64,000 nucleotides of DNA from the NCBI RefSeq assembly GCF_027604915.1, contig NZ_JAJAQC010000002.1, positions 62,001 to 126,000 of the forward strand. Reading direction: 5' to 3'. The position numbers and the translations under genes were made by a program. Numbering within the stretch: position 1 is the stretch's first letter; every line of letters starts with the position of its first letter. Below, one piece after another: positions 34,701 through 42,635 of this stretch. Under the pieces are notes generated by a model. It had not been told where the DNA came from. It did not search any database and saw only the letters and a program-made list of their open reading frames with translations. The DNA is from Streptomonospora mangrovi. GTDB taxonomy: Bacteria > Actinomycetota > Actinomycetes > Streptosporangiales > Streptosporangiaceae.

Positions 34701-35229
34701 GACCGCGCTCCTGGGCGCGCATCAGGAAGTCGCGCAGCTCCTCGGCGAACCCGCGGGTGGTGAGCGCGGGGCGCAGGCGCTCAGGCCACATCTCGGCGCC
34801 GTCGGCGGCCTCGCCCGCGAGGATTTCGCGGATCTCCATCAACTGCTCGGGGCCGGACAGCAGGCGCGGCGGCTGCTCCTCGATGCGGCCGAACTCTCGG
34901 CGGATGAGGGCGTAGGCGTAGCTGTGGAAGGTGAGGGCGAGGGGTTCGCGGGTGGTGCGGCGGAGGCGGGCGGTGATGCGTTCGCGCAGTTCCTGGGCTG
35001 CTTTGCGGCTGAAGGTCAGGACGAGCACGCGCGCGGGGTCGACCCCGCGGTTCTGGATGCGGTCGACCACCGCCTCCACGATGGTGGTGGTCTTACCGGT
35101 CCCCGGCCCGGCGAGGACCAGCATCGGCCCGCCCGTGTGCGCGACGACCCGCTGCTGGTTCTCATCCAGGCTCGGCGGCGGCGCCTCGGCAAGCACACGC
35201 CGCACAAGACGGTACGGGGATGAGTTCAC
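31759..35229 (-). CDS. adnA: AdnA motor-nuclease subunit
   Basis: An 1156-residue UvrD-like motor with C-terminal RecB-type nuclease, partner of AdnB. Walker A is AGPGTGKT (about 40-47), Walker B FVDEYQDTD, motif VI VAVTRARS. Nuclease motifs are GSIVHAV, GRVDRLE, VVDIKTGSG and QLGVYQLAV. Four cysteines, one in FTTCELRW before the nuclease core and three at the end (FCDSCAVRSSCP), form the spacing of an iron-sulfur staple as in AddB. Residues about 487-586 are a Thr/Asp/Ala-rich insertion with tandem repeats. GTG at 35229 follows AGGGGAG closely. Confidence 0.93.
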   Translation of the reverse strand: MNSSPYRLVRRVLAEAPPPSLDENQQRVVAHTGGPMLVLAGPGTGKTTTIVEAVVDRIQNRGVDPARVLVLTFSRKAAQELRERITARLRRTTREPLALTFHSYAYALIRREFGRIEEQPPRLLSGPEQLMEIREILAGEAADGAEMWPERLRPALTTRGFAEELRDFLMRAQERGLDPADLDRLGREHRRDDWVAVGDFMDRYTGRFDVAPVPTFNYAELVRVAANLLNDPEIQARERANREVVFVDEYQDTDPAQEELLRALAGDGRDLVAVGDPDQSIYGFRGADVRGILEFPQRFPAWDGTPAPVVALRTCRRSGAALLAASRGVARRLPAAPAPGGGPVNSHRALTPTDTAPQGEVSVLLAESPAQEAAVIADTLRRAHLVDGVPWSRMAVLVRSAVRQLPTLRRALLAAGVPVAVGGDELPLAVEPLVRAMLLLIRCALRPHTIDEAAAHELLTSPFGEADTIRLRRLARALRRLDLDYRAAERKAAEKRAGQAGKGAGGGGADSSAGDLPSGGAASADTSAATTVGGAGADRPGDTAPDEPTATGDPADDPADLATDPTDLATNPTDPTDTAPLGEPPHGHRRGHRPSSALLADALRDPRELTLVDPEVAAPARRVASYLRLIRDRAASGASAEDVLWEVWRASGLADRLLRASQAGGRRGAAADRDLDAVVALFESAARYTDRLPPGVPEGFLDDLEAQEIPGDSLAERAPEGEAVRILTAHRSKGLEWDLTVVAGVQEGDWPDLRLRGSLLGVEQLIDTATGFADGDTPGAAVASKLLDEERRLFYVAVTRARSRLVVTAVGGEDTEERPSRFLSELGAGDPERVTTGRRWLSLPALVADLRSVVTDPQRPDPLRRAAAAHLARLADEGVRGADPAEWYALTRVSDDRPLVENPDDGAIRVSPSQVERFTTCELRWLLENAAGASSMEISSALGSIVHAVAVLVAEGADMAEIRLRMDEIWSELDFGGPWFAGKERERADEMVRKLVDWHETGERELVVTEEGFKVDIGGIEITGRVDRLEKDAQGRAVVVDIKTGSGRPKDEELGRHPQLGVYQLAVLRSAFAQFGLTEPGGAELVQVGKAALTHKARTQGQGALGEDPDPQWSERLVRDVAEGMSGSRFQAVRNSFCDSCAVRSSCPVHDEGKRV
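33520..33561. repeat. 21-bp direct repeat inside adnA
   Basis: Two adjacent 21-base units (33520-33540 and 33541-33561) differ at one position and encode the TDLA(T/N)DP-type repeats of the AdnA linker; more diverged GGTGGGGTC units flank them. The length keeps the frame, so copy-number change would lengthen or shorten the linker harmlessly. Confidence 0.8.
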
Positions 35230-35641
35230 CTCCCCTAGTTCACCAGATCCCCACGACAGTCCGGGGCCATCCTCGGTATCAGCCGCGTCGCACCCCGGTG
35301 TGACGCGACCGCGAAAGCATCTCGCCGATTCGGTGTCCCCGCAGGTCAGACCATGGGAGCGGGCACCGCCCGCCCTCTCCGCCGCTCACCGGAGGCGCCC
35401 CGAAACGGCCCTCGCCGCCGTACCCGGTCGAACAGCCTCTGTCTGGAGGAAGCCGACGAGATTGCCTAGACCGCGACAACTGCGTGGAGGTGGCCGACCT
35501 CCCCGGCGGGGAGGCCGCCGCCCGCCCCTCGGATCATTAGGAATTCTTCACAAAACCGGTACCGCCTGCGGACACTTGGCTTCCAGGATTGTGGGGGACC
35601 GCAACCCGGTCCCCCACTTCCCTGCCATGACAGAGGTGCCG
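35230..35641 (+). other. 412-base leader region of the first amidase gene
   Basis: Between divergent adnA and the amidase. It contains a relatively AT-rich patch (35534-35560) and, 24 bases before the ATG, a perfect 11-bp hairpin at 35591-35617 with a 5-base loop. There is no U-run, so the hairpin may affect translation or message stability rather than end transcription. I looked for a ydaO (cyclic di-AMP) riboswitch, common before such hydrolases, and could not convincingly fit one. Confidence 0.35.
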
Positions 35642-36487
35642 ATGGACCACTCCCTCACCCCCCAGGGCGACGCCGCCGGAACGGCCGGACCCGCAGACCT
35701 CAGCCGCCGCAGAGCCGTGCTCCTCGGCGGCGCCATCGCCGCAGGGGCCGTCCTCGGGGCGGCCGGCCTCGGTGTCTCGCCCGCGTTCGCGGCCGAGAAG
35801 CCCTACGTCTACAGCCGCGCCTCGTGGAACGCCCGCAAGCCCGTCCTCTACGCCAAGGTCCTCGACCGCGCGCCGACCTACGTCATCGTCCACCACACGG
35901 CCACGCCCAACAGCACCGACTACTCGCGCGAGCACGCCTTCGCGCTGTCGCGGTCCATCCAGAACCACCACATGGACAACAACGGGTGGGACGACATCGG
36001 CCAGCAGCTCACCATCAGCCGCGGCGGGTACATCATGGAGGGCCGCAACCGCTCCCTGGTCGCGATCCGCGACGGCAACCACGCCGTGGGCGCGCACGTG
36101 GAGAGCTACAACGACGTCGCGATCGGCATCGAGAACGAGGGCACCTACATCTCGGCCTCGCCCACCGGGGCACTGTGGGAGTCGCTGGTGGCCACGTGCG
36201 CCTGGCTGTGCTCGGCCTACGGGCGCCCGGTGTCGGCGATCCGGGGCCACCGGGACTTCAACGCCACGGTCTGCCCGGGGGACCGCCTCTATTCGATGCT
36301 GCCGCGTCTGCGCGAGGAGGTCGGCGCCCGCCTCGCGGCCGCCGGGCTCCAGACCCTGTCCACCGAGGAGCTGCCCGCCCGCCAGCGTCCGCCGTTCCCC
36401 GAGGTCCCCACCTCCCGCGCCACCCCGGAGCCGTTCGACCACGGCCCCGCCGTCGGCGCCGGAGACTCCAACCGCCACGAGCGCTGA
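35642..36487 (+). CDS. Tat-exported N-acetylmuramoyl-L-alanine amidase, PGRP type (copy 1)
   Basis: A 281-residue cell-wall hydrolase. The Tat signal LSRRRAVLLGG (about residues 20-30) is followed by a hydrophobic stretch and cleavage near AFA-AEK. The amidase_2/PGRP domain binds zinc through His of YVIVHHTATP and His and Cys of GHRDFNATVCPGD, cutting the bond between muramic acid and the L-Ala of the stem peptide. ATG at 35642 has AGAGG 6 bases upstream. A Pro-rich tail of about 45 residues ends the protein. A paralogue follows at 36734. Confidence 0.88.
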   Translation: MDHSLTPQGDAAGTAGPADLSRRRAVLLGGAIAAGAVLGAAGLGVSPAFAAEKPYVYSRASWNARKPVLYAKVLDRAPTYVIVHHTATPNSTDYSREHAFALSRSIQNHHMDNNGWDDIGQQLTISRGGYIMEGRNRSLVAIRDGNHAVGAHVESYNDVAIGIENEGTYISASPTGALWESLVATCAWLCSAYGRPVSAIRGHRDFNATVCPGDRLYSMLPRLREEVGARLAAAGLQTLSTEELPARQRPPFPEVPTSRATPEPFDHGPAVGAGDSNRHER

Positions 36488-36511
36488 CCCGTCCCCACCA
36501 GCCTCACCCGC

Positions 36512-36539
36512 GCCCCGGAGCGGACACCCGCTCCGGGGC
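36512..36539 (+). terminator. hairpin between the two amidase genes
   Basis: A perfect 12-bp stem with a 4-base loop begins 25 bases after the first amidase stop. There is no U-run. It suggests the paralogues are separate transcripts. Confidence 0.45.
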
Positions 36540-36733
36540 CGCACCGCGCTCTCAACAGAGGACGGAAAGAAACGAAGCGGTAACAGCGGGCGCATCACCA
36601 TCGTGAGCACACATCTTTCCCCCAGACTTCCCCCAGGATGGCGGGGCGGGCCCGAAACCCCGGTCCGCGTCGAACCCGTTTCCCGTCCCCTTGACCGTTT
36701 TCCCTGACGTCCCCGACCTCGGCAGAGGAGCCA

Positions 36734-37567
36734 ATGAACCACCCGCACACCCCTCGCAGCGGCCGGGAGCACCGCGCCCCCGTCACCCCCTTCGCGACCA
36801 CCCGGCGCCGCGCGCTCCTCCTCGGCGGGGCCCTCGCCGCCGGCGCGCTGGTCGGCACGACCGGCGGCGCATCGGCGGCCTCAGCCTCCGCGCGGCCCTG
36901 GGTCTACACGCGCGAGCACTGGCTGGCCCGCCCGCCCGTGCAGCCGGCGCAGATCCTGAGGCACGCCCCGAGCTACATCGTGGTGCACCACACGGCCTCG
37001 GAGAACAGCACCGACCACTCCCGCGCCCACGCCTTCGACCTGTCCCGGACCATCCAGGACCTGCACATGGACACCAACGGGTGGGACGACACCGGCCAGC
37101 AGCTCACCATCAGCCGGGGCGGCCACATCATGGAGGGCCGCAACGAGTCGCTGAACGCCATCGACCAGGGCATGCACGTGATGGGCGCCCACACCGCGAG
37201 CTACAACGACGTCGCGGTGGGGATCGAGAACGAGGGAACCTACATCACCGAGGAGCCCACCGCCGCGCTGTGGGACTCGCTGGTGGAGACGTGCGCGTGG
37301 CTGTGCGCGACCTACGCCCTGCCGGTCGCGGCGATCACGGGGCACCGCGACTTCAACGCCACGATCTGCCCGGGCGACCGCCTGTACGCGATGCTGCCCC
37401 AACTGCGCGAGGAGGTCGGCGCCCGCCTCGCGGCGGCCGGGCGGGAGAGGCTGTCCACCCGGGCCCTGCCCGCACCCCAGCGCCCGCCCTACCCGCAGGT
37501 CCCCACCCTGCGGTCGGCACCGGCACCCTTCCACCACGGCCCCGCCCTCAGCCCCGACGAGCGCTGA
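36734..37567 (+). CDS. Tat-exported N-acetylmuramoyl-L-alanine amidase, PGRP type (copy 2)
   Basis: A 277-residue paralogue of the preceding gene. The Tat motif TTRRRALLLGG is at about 22-32, with cleavage likely near ASA-ASA. Zinc ligands are conserved (YIVVHHTASE; GHRDFNATICPGD). Long stretches are shared with copy 1, such as NGWDD-GQQLTISRGG and GIENEGTYI, so the pair arose by tandem duplication and has since diverged mainly in the signal peptide and tail. ATG at 36734 follows GGCAGAGGAGCCA. Confidence 0.88.
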   Translation: MNHPHTPRSGREHRAPVTPFATTRRRALLLGGALAAGALVGTTGGASAASASARPWVYTREHWLARPPVQPAQILRHAPSYIVVHHTASENSTDHSRAHAFDLSRTIQDLHMDTNGWDDTGQQLTISRGGHIMEGRNESLNAIDQGMHVMGAHTASYNDVAVGIENEGTYITEEPTAALWDSLVETCAWLCATYALPVAAITGHRDFNATICPGDRLYAMLPQLREEVGARLAAAGRERLSTRALPAPQRPPYPQVPTLRSAPAPFHHGPALSPDER

Positions 37568-37644
37568 CGCGCCCGGGGCCGACCACCGCTCCCCGGCCCT
37601 CGCCCGGCGGCTACGGCCGCCGCCGGGCGGAGGCCGGGCCGGCG

Positions 37645-38004
37645 CTACCACGCGTCCTCTTCGGGTTGGCCCATGTGGGCTGGGGTGTCCCCCTCCCAGC
37701 GGGCCGCGCGCATGTCGACTCTTCCGGTGCCGGGGCGCATGGGGGTGGCCTCGGCGGCGTAGTGGGCGGCGGCCTCCGCCTCGTGGCCCGGTGGGGGGCT
37801 GCCGTCGGCGCGGATGACGCGCCACCACGGCACTCCCCCGCCCCACGCCGCCATCACCGCGCCCACCTGGCGGGGGCCGCCCTCGCCCAGGTACTCGGCG
37901 ATGTCGCCGTAGCTCATCACCTTCCCGGGCGGAATCCGCTCCACGACCTCCAACACGCGCTCCACGTACTCGCTGGGTCGGCTGAACGCCGGAGAAGGGG
38001 ACAT
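37645..38004 (-). CDS. alkyltransferase-like protein (MGMT fold)
   Basis: A 119-residue protein with only the DNA-binding domain of O6-alkylguanine-DNA alkyltransferase. The helix-turn-helix is IPPGKVMSYGDIAEYLG. Where the enzyme has PCHRV this protein has PWWRV, so the acceptor Cys is Trp. Such alkyltransferase-like proteins bind alkylated guanine without repairing it and hand the lesion to nucleotide excision repair. Start ATG at 38004 is 6 bases after a -10 box. It is near adnAB, as is Rv3204 in mycobacteria. Confidence 0.88.
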   Translation of the reverse strand: MSPSPAFSRPSEYVERVLEVVERIPPGKVMSYGDIAEYLGEGGPRQVGAVMAAWGGGVPWWRVIRADGSPPPGHEAEAAAHYAAEATPMRPGTGRVDMRAARWEGDTPAHMGQPEEDAW

Positions 38005-38010
38005 GGGGCG

Positions 38011-38016
38011 ACGATA
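38011..38016 (-). promoter_or_regulatory. -10 box (TATCGT) for the alkyltransferase-like gene
   Basis: TATCGT on the minus strand is 6 bases before the ATG and there is no ribosome binding site; leaderless expression predicted. Confidence 0.5.
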
Positions 38017-38052
38017 GCGGGACCGTCCGCCGGCGCGCGGCGGCATGCGAAC

Positions 38053-38079
38053 GGCCCCCCGGTCGCGGACCGGGGGGCC
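38053..38079 (-). terminator. hairpin after the SPW gene
   Basis: A perfect 12-bp stem with a 3-base loop lies 42 bases after the SPW protein stop codon on the minus strand; followed by GTTCGC only. Confidence 0.5.
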
Positions 38080-38121
38080 GCCGGTGAGCGCGGGCCGGCC
38101 CGGGAGTCGGGCCGGCGGAGG

Positions 38122-38511
38122 CTAGGGCTTGGCCTGGCGGAGCTGGCCGGTGCCGGCCTGGGGTGGGACCACCTTGCGGTACAGGGCCAGGGCCGGGCCG
38201 ACGTTGACGGCGCCGACGACGACCGCGATCGCGCCGGCGATCCAGGACGTCCAGGCCGCCGAGGGGGTGTCCACGAAGTCGAAGATCCACGGCAGGGCGA
38301 TCAGTCCGATGCCGGTCAGCACGGTGACCGCCTCGGTGACGTACAACTGGGGGTGGATGACCGACAGCGTGCCCAGGAAGACCAGCAGGGTGCCGAGCAG
38401 GAACAGCGTCACCATGCCCAGCCCGATCATCTGGTGCCAGAACTGGCTCACCGCCACCGCGCACCCGGCCACCAGGACCAGCCAGTCGCCGGCACGCCGC
38501 ATGAATCCCAT
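38122..38511 (-). CDS. SPW repeat membrane protein
   Basis: A 129-residue membrane protein with four hydrophobic segments arranged as two pairs, consistent with the two-copy SPW repeat family (the variant motif is LPWIFDF in the second repeat). Function unknown. ATG at 38511 has GAGGTGGGG upstream; longer in-frame starts add an Arg-rich segment without membrane character. It lies between the alkyltransferase-like gene and moeZ, all on the minus strand but each followed by its own hairpin. Confidence 0.75.
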   Translation of the reverse strand: MGFMRRAGDWLVLVAGCAVAVSQFWHQMIGLGMVTLFLLGTLLVFLGTLSVIHPQLYVTEAVTVLTGIGLIALPWIFDFVDTPSAAWTSWIAGAIAVVVGAVNVGPALALYRKVVPPQAGTGQLRQAKP

Positions 38512-38636
38512 CGTGTACCCCACCTCGCTCCGCTCGGAAACCCTGCCGTCGCTCCCTTCCCGTACCCACACCCGACCGGTTCCAACGGCGCGCGTGCGCA
38601 CCCGACGTGCCGCGCCCGTGCGCGCCGGAGACGGCG

Positions 38637-38668
38637 AAGGCCGCCGCGGACCCTGCCGCGGCGGCCTT
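38637..38668 (-). terminator. hairpin after moeZ
   Basis: A perfect 13-bp stem with a 6-base loop lies 24 bases downstream of the moeZ stop on the minus strand. It lacks a U-run. Confidence 0.5.
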
Positions 38669-38692
38669 GCGAAGACCCGGTGACCGAAGTCC

Positions 38693-39853
38693 TCAGTACT
38701 CCGGCAGGCTGGGGTCGACCTGCTTGATCCAGGCCAGTACGCCGCCGCCCACGTGGACGGCGTCGCTGAAGCCGGCGCCCTTGAGCGCCGCCAGGGCCTC
38801 GGCCGAGCGGCCGCCGGACTTGCAGTGCAGGACGACGCGCTTGTCCTGGGGCAGCTTGGCGAACGCCTCGCCGTTCAGGAACTCGCCCTTGGGGATGAGG
38901 ACCGAGCCCGGGATGTTGACGATCTCGTACTCGTTCTTCTCGCGGACGTCGACGAGGTAGAAGTCCTCGCCCCGGTCCATCATCTCCTTCAGCTCGGTGG
39001 CGGTGATGGTGGAGCCGGCGGCGGCCTCCTGGGCCTCCTCCGACACCGCGCCGCAGAACGCCTCGTAGTCGATCAGCTCGGTGATGGGCTCGCCCTCGGG
39101 GTCCTTGCGGACCTTGACGGTCTTCCAGCTCATCTCCAGGGCGTCGAAGATGAGCAGCCGGCCCACCAGCGGCTCGCCGATACCGGTGATCAGCTTGATC
39201 GCCTCGTTGACCATGACCGAGCCGATGGACGCGCACAGCACGCCCAGCACGCCGCCCTCGGCGCACGAGGGCACCATGCCGGGCGGCGGGGGCTCGGGGT
39301 AGAGGTCGCGGTACTGCGGCCCGTACTCGTTCCAGAAGACGCTGACCTGGCCGTCGAAGCGGTAGATCGACCCCCACACGTACGGCTTGTTCAGCAGCAC
39401 GCAGGCGTCGTTCACCAGGTAGCGGGTGGCGAAGTTGTCGGTGCCGTCGAGGATGAGGTCGTAGCCGGAGAAGATCTCCAGCGCGTTGTCGGAGTCGAGG
39501 CGCTCCTTGTGCAGGATCACCTTGACGTAGGGGTTGATCTCCTCGATGCTCTCGCGCGCGGACTCGGCCTTGGGCTTGCCCACGTCGCTCTGCCCGTGGA
39601 TGACCTGGCGCTGGAGGTTGGACTCGTCGACCACGTCGAAGTCGATGATGCCCAGGGTGCCCACCCCGGCCGCGGCCAGGTAGAGCAGCGCGGGCGAGCC
39701 GAGCCCGCCGGCGCCCACCACCAGCACCTTGGCGTTCTTCAGGCGCTTCTGCCCGGCCATGCCCACGTCGGGGATGATCAGGTGGCGGGAGTAGCGGCGA
39801 ACCTCGTCGACGGTCAGCTCGTCGGCTGGTTCGACCAGCGGCGGCAACGACAC
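38693..39853 (-). CDS. moeZ: adenylyltransferase/sulfurtransferase MoeZ
   Basis: A 386-residue fusion of an E1-like adenylyltransferase and a rhodanese. It activates the C-terminal Gly of sulfur-carrier proteins (MoaD, CysO, ThiS type) and delivers sulfur. The ATP site is VVGAGGLGSPAL (about 46-57), with RQVIHG and DGTDNFATRYL following. The CxxC zinc pairs of MoeB are not apparent, as expected for MoeZ. The rhodanese loop is CKSGGRS near the C-terminus, with active Cys. GTG at 39853 has GAGGAG 5 bases upstream. It links functionally to moaE. Confidence 0.93.
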   Translation of the reverse strand: MSLPPLVEPADELTVDEVRRYSRHLIIPDVGMAGQKRLKNAKVLVVGAGGLGSPALLYLAAAGVGTLGIIDFDVVDESNLQRQVIHGQSDVGKPKAESARESIEEINPYVKVILHKERLDSDNALEIFSGYDLILDGTDNFATRYLVNDACVLLNKPYVWGSIYRFDGQVSVFWNEYGPQYRDLYPEPPPPGMVPSCAEGGVLGVLCASIGSVMVNEAIKLITGIGEPLVGRLLIFDALEMSWKTVKVRKDPEGEPITELIDYEAFCGAVSEEAQEAAAGSTITATELKEMMDRGEDFYLVDVREKNEYEIVNIPGSVLIPKGEFLNGEAFAKLPQDKRVVLHCKSGGRSAEALAALKGAGFSDAVHVGGGVLAWIKQVDPSLPEY

Positions 39854-39953
39854 AGCAGCTCCTCAGCATTCCTCGTTGGTGTCACGTCCCCGGAGCGTCG
39901 CCGGCGGACGCTGGGGCGAACGGGCACGTGACGAGCTTGCACTCATACCCAAC

Positions 39954-40934
39954 CTACGGGGTGGGGTTTGGCATTCCCGGGGCGGGCCGAGGTTTGGCGG
40001 CGTGGGTGCGGGCCTGCGCGCTGAGGAGGAACGGCCGGACCTCGCGGGCCACGCGGTCGGGGCACTCCATCATGGCGACGTGGCCGGTGCGGGGCATCAG
40101 CACCGTGCGGCTGCCCCGGAACGCCCGCGCCGCGCGCGCCGCCGTGCGGGGGTTCACGAAGCGGTCGGCGGTGCCGTAGAGCAGCAGGGTGGGGCAGCGC
40201 ACCAGCCGGGCCTGCGACCACAGCGAGCCCGCGCCCCGGCGCAGGTACTCGGTGACGATTCCGCGCAGGGACTCCAGCACGGCGGTGTGGGCGTGGGGCA
40301 GGGTGTCGCGCAGCCGCTGGGCCTCCAGCGCCTCCATGACGCGCTGCGGCGGCGCCGAGGCGGGGTCGAAGAAGGTGGTGTCGTACATGTCCTGCACCCG
40401 GACCTCGGGCGGGCGGCGCTGCACCAGGGTGAACACCGCGCGCCCCACGCCGGGCACCAGCGCCCCCGCCATCTGGTAGGGCACCAGGCGGGGCCAGAGG
40501 TCGGGCAGCGCCGGGGAGATCAGGGTGAGCGAGCGCACCAGGGCCGGGCGCTGGGCGGCCACCCGCACCGCCACCGCGCCGCCCAGGGAGTTGCCCACCA
40601 GGTGCACGGGGCCGTCGCCGGCGGAGATGAGCGCGGCGACGGTGCGGGCGTGGGAGTCGAGGGTGTAGTCGCCGTCGGGCGGGGGCGGGGAGTGGCCGAA
40701 CCCGGGGAGGTCGAGCGCCTCGCCGGCGCAGTCGCGGCACAGGGCGCCCATGAGGTCGGTCCAGTCGGTGGAGGACCCGCCCAGGCCGTGGACGTAGACG
40801 GTGCGCCGGCGTTCGGCGGGCGCGCCGGGGTCGAGGCCGGCGCCGGGCGCCGGCGGGTGGTCGCGGCGGACGAAGACGCGGCGGCCGGCCACCGTGACGT
40901 GTTCGCCCGGCCACTGCGCGATCGGCTCCGGCAT
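39954..40934 (-). CDS. alpha/beta hydrolase
   Basis: A 326-residue hydrolase with no signal peptide. The oxyanion strand is YVHGLGGSSTDWTDL, the nucleophile elbow GNSLGG (Ser), the acid Asp of LLYGTADRFVN, and the catalytic His of GHVAMMECPD; the triad is complete. A lid domain lies between. Lipase or esterase activity is likely, substrate unknown. ATG at 40934 has GGGAGGAG 8 bases upstream. Same strand as moeZ, ending 100 bases before its start. Confidence 0.88.
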   Translation of the reverse strand: MPEPIAQWPGEHVTVAGRRVFVRRDHPPAPGAGLDPGAPAERRRTVYVHGLGGSSTDWTDLMGALCRDCAGEALDLPGFGHSPPPPDGDYTLDSHARTVAALISAGDGPVHLVGNSLGGAVAVRVAAQRPALVRSLTLISPALPDLWPRLVPYQMAGALVPGVGRAVFTLVQRRPPEVRVQDMYDTTFFDPASAPPQRVMEALEAQRLRDTLPHAHTAVLESLRGIVTEYLRRGAGSLWSQARLVRCPTLLLYGTADRFVNPRTAARAARAFRGSRTVLMPRTGHVAMMECPDRVAREVRPFLLSAQARTHAAKPRPAPGMPNPTP

Positions 40935-41157
40935 GGCTGTGCTCCTCCCGTCGGGTGGTGGGCGGTGGCGGCGGGCGCGGCCGCGCGCACCAGCCCCGCA
41001 GGACCATGCTGCTGGCGGCGCACCGCCCGCGCAACCGCCCGCGTACACCTGTGGACAACCGGGTAGGGGCAGTTCGCACGGCAGCGCCGCCGCCCGCGCG
41101 GGTAGCGTGGGCGGCGGCGGAGCAGACCGTCAGGAGCACTCGACCCGCAGAGGGGGA

Positions 41158-41370
41158 ATGGTGACCGAACCGCAGGACACCGCGCCGAAGGACGACGACG
41201 AGCGCTCCCTGGAGACCACCGACGCCGACTTCTCCGAGCAGCGCGCCGAGGTCGCCCCCGGCGAGGAGGACTGGGCCCGCGGCGCCGCGCTCGCCGACCC
41301 CGAGGTGTCCGAGGCCGACGCCGTGGAGCAGCTCCGCGAGGTGGAGCTGGACGAGGACGAGTACCGCTGA
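41158..41370 (+). CDS. small acidic conserved actinobacterial protein
   Basis: A 70-residue, strongly acidic protein with no membrane segment. The ending, EADAVEQLREVELDEDEYR, resembles small acidic proteins seen in Streptomyces and relatives that end in a similar EQ..DEDDYR pattern; none has a known role. ATG at 41158 is almost joined to AGAGGGGGA, so GTG at 41161 may be the real start. The protein is probably disordered and may bind a basic partner. Divergent from the hydrolase. Confidence 0.65.
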   Translation: MVTEPQDTAPKDDDERSLETTDADFSEQRAEVAPGEEDWARGAALADPEVSEADAVEQLREVELDEDEYR

Positions 41371-41663
41371 GGCGTCCCCGCGCCCGGCGCGGGCCGTCCG
41401 GACAGGTCGTCCGCGCAGGCCGTCCTGTGCGGGAGATCCGCGCAGGTCGGCGTGCCCGCGCCGGCGCGTCCTCGGGCGCCCGCCCGGGGCCGCGCACCGC
41501 CCGGAAGCGCCGGGCTACGTGCGAGTAAGTAGGATGGTGGTGTCGCGCCGGGCGGTGTCGCCCAGTGATGCCGGCGATCCCCTGATCTCGGCGGCGCGTC
41601 CCATCGCAGGACCATCGAGCGCGGCAGCCGCACAACGCCGCGAGGAGTTCGGAGGGTGTGGGT

Positions 41664-42290
41664 GTGACAGCTCCTTCAGACGCCCGCCCGCGGGGAACCC
41701 GGCTGCCCCGGCTGGCGCGCCGCCGCCAACTGCTGGCCGCCGCCCAGGAGGTCTTCGTCGCGCGCGGCTACCACGCCGCCGCCATGGACGAGATCGCCGA
41801 CCGCGCCGGAGTCAGCAAGCCGGTCCTCTACCAGCACTTCCCGGGCAAGCAGGAGCTGTACCTGGCGCTGCTGGAGCAGCACTCCCACGCCCTGGTCGAG
41901 AAGCAGCGCGAGGCGCTGGAGAGCACCGACGACAACCGCCAGCGCGTCACCGCCAGCTTCCGCGCCTACTTCGACTTCGTCGCCGGCGAGGGCGAGGCGT
42001 TCCGCCTGGTCTTCGAGTCCGACCTGCGCAACGTCCCGGCGGTCCGCGAGAAGACCGAGCAGACCCTCCAGGCGTGCGCCGAGCTGATCAGCGACGTCAT
42101 CCGCCAGGACACCAGCATCTCCGACGAGGAGGCGCACCTGCTCAGCATCGGCCTGGTGGGCATGGCCGAGACCAGCGCCCGCTACTGGCTGAGCAACTTC
42201 GGCACCATCCCGCAGGAGGCCGCCGAGCAGCTCATCGCCCGGCTGGCCTGGCGCGGCATCAGCGGCTGGGACCTCACCCGGGGCGGCTGA
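41664..42290 (+). CDS. TetR family transcriptional regulator
   Basis: A 208-residue TetR protein. The HTH MDEIADRAGVSKPVLYQHFP lies at about residues 35-54 and is followed by a helical ligand domain with the peptide GMAETSARYW typical of the Rv3208 group. Start chosen at GTG 41664, with GGAGGG 7 bases upstream; GTG 41658 is too close to it. A possible -10 (TAGGAT) lies at about 41529. The neighbourhood (helicase rhlE-like, ferritin-like, moeZ) matches mycobacterial Rv3206c-Rv3211. Targets unknown. Confidence 0.88.
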   Translation: MTAPSDARPRGTRLPRLARRRQLLAAAQEVFVARGYHAAAMDEIADRAGVSKPVLYQHFPGKQELYLALLEQHSHALVEKQREALESTDDNRQRVTASFRAYFDFVAGEGEAFRLVFESDLRNVPAVREKTEQTLQACAELISDVIRQDTSISDEEAHLLSIGLVGMAETSARYWLSNFGTIPQEAAEQLIARLAWRGISGWDLTRGG

Positions 42291-42635
42291 CCCGGCCGCG
42301 CCGGGCGCGCCACCCCTCGCACGCACCCCCGGCCCCCGTGCCGCGCCGCCGCGTGTGCGGGGCCGGTCGGCCGCGCCCCCTCGTCCTCCCGCTCCCCTGC
42401 CCCCGCCCCGCTCCCGCTCCCTGCCGCCCGGCGACGTCCGGCGGCCGCCGCGGGTTTACCAAGGGACGGCAACGGCACCCCCAAATCTCACTTTGCGTAG
42501 CCAGTGGTCACTCTACGGTGATTCGGTATGCCCCTTTTCGGGTAATCGCCGGTAAGAGAACGAGTCGTCTCGGTTTCGCCGGACGGACGCGGGCCGGATC
42601 CCGGGTACCGGCGGGGCGCCATCGGGGGTGAAGAG
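42291..42635 (+). other. 345-base region upstream of the channel-like gene
   Basis: The part at 42455-42580 is relatively AT-rich and should hold the promoter. GGGTAA at about 42540 resembles the -10 of sigma-B type (general stress) promoters, but I cannot fix a matching -35. No coding sequence. Confidence 0.3.

Noticed and set aside
31780-35223. An 1147-codon open frame on the plus strand
   Set aside because: Antisense shadow of adnA, caused by strong third-position GC; the product has no domain and no ribosome binding site.
35230-35641. ydaO-type cyclic di-AMP riboswitch before the amidase
   Set aside because: Such elements are common before actinobacterial wall hydrolases, but the conserved ydaO segments could not be placed in order; only a simple hairpin is clear.
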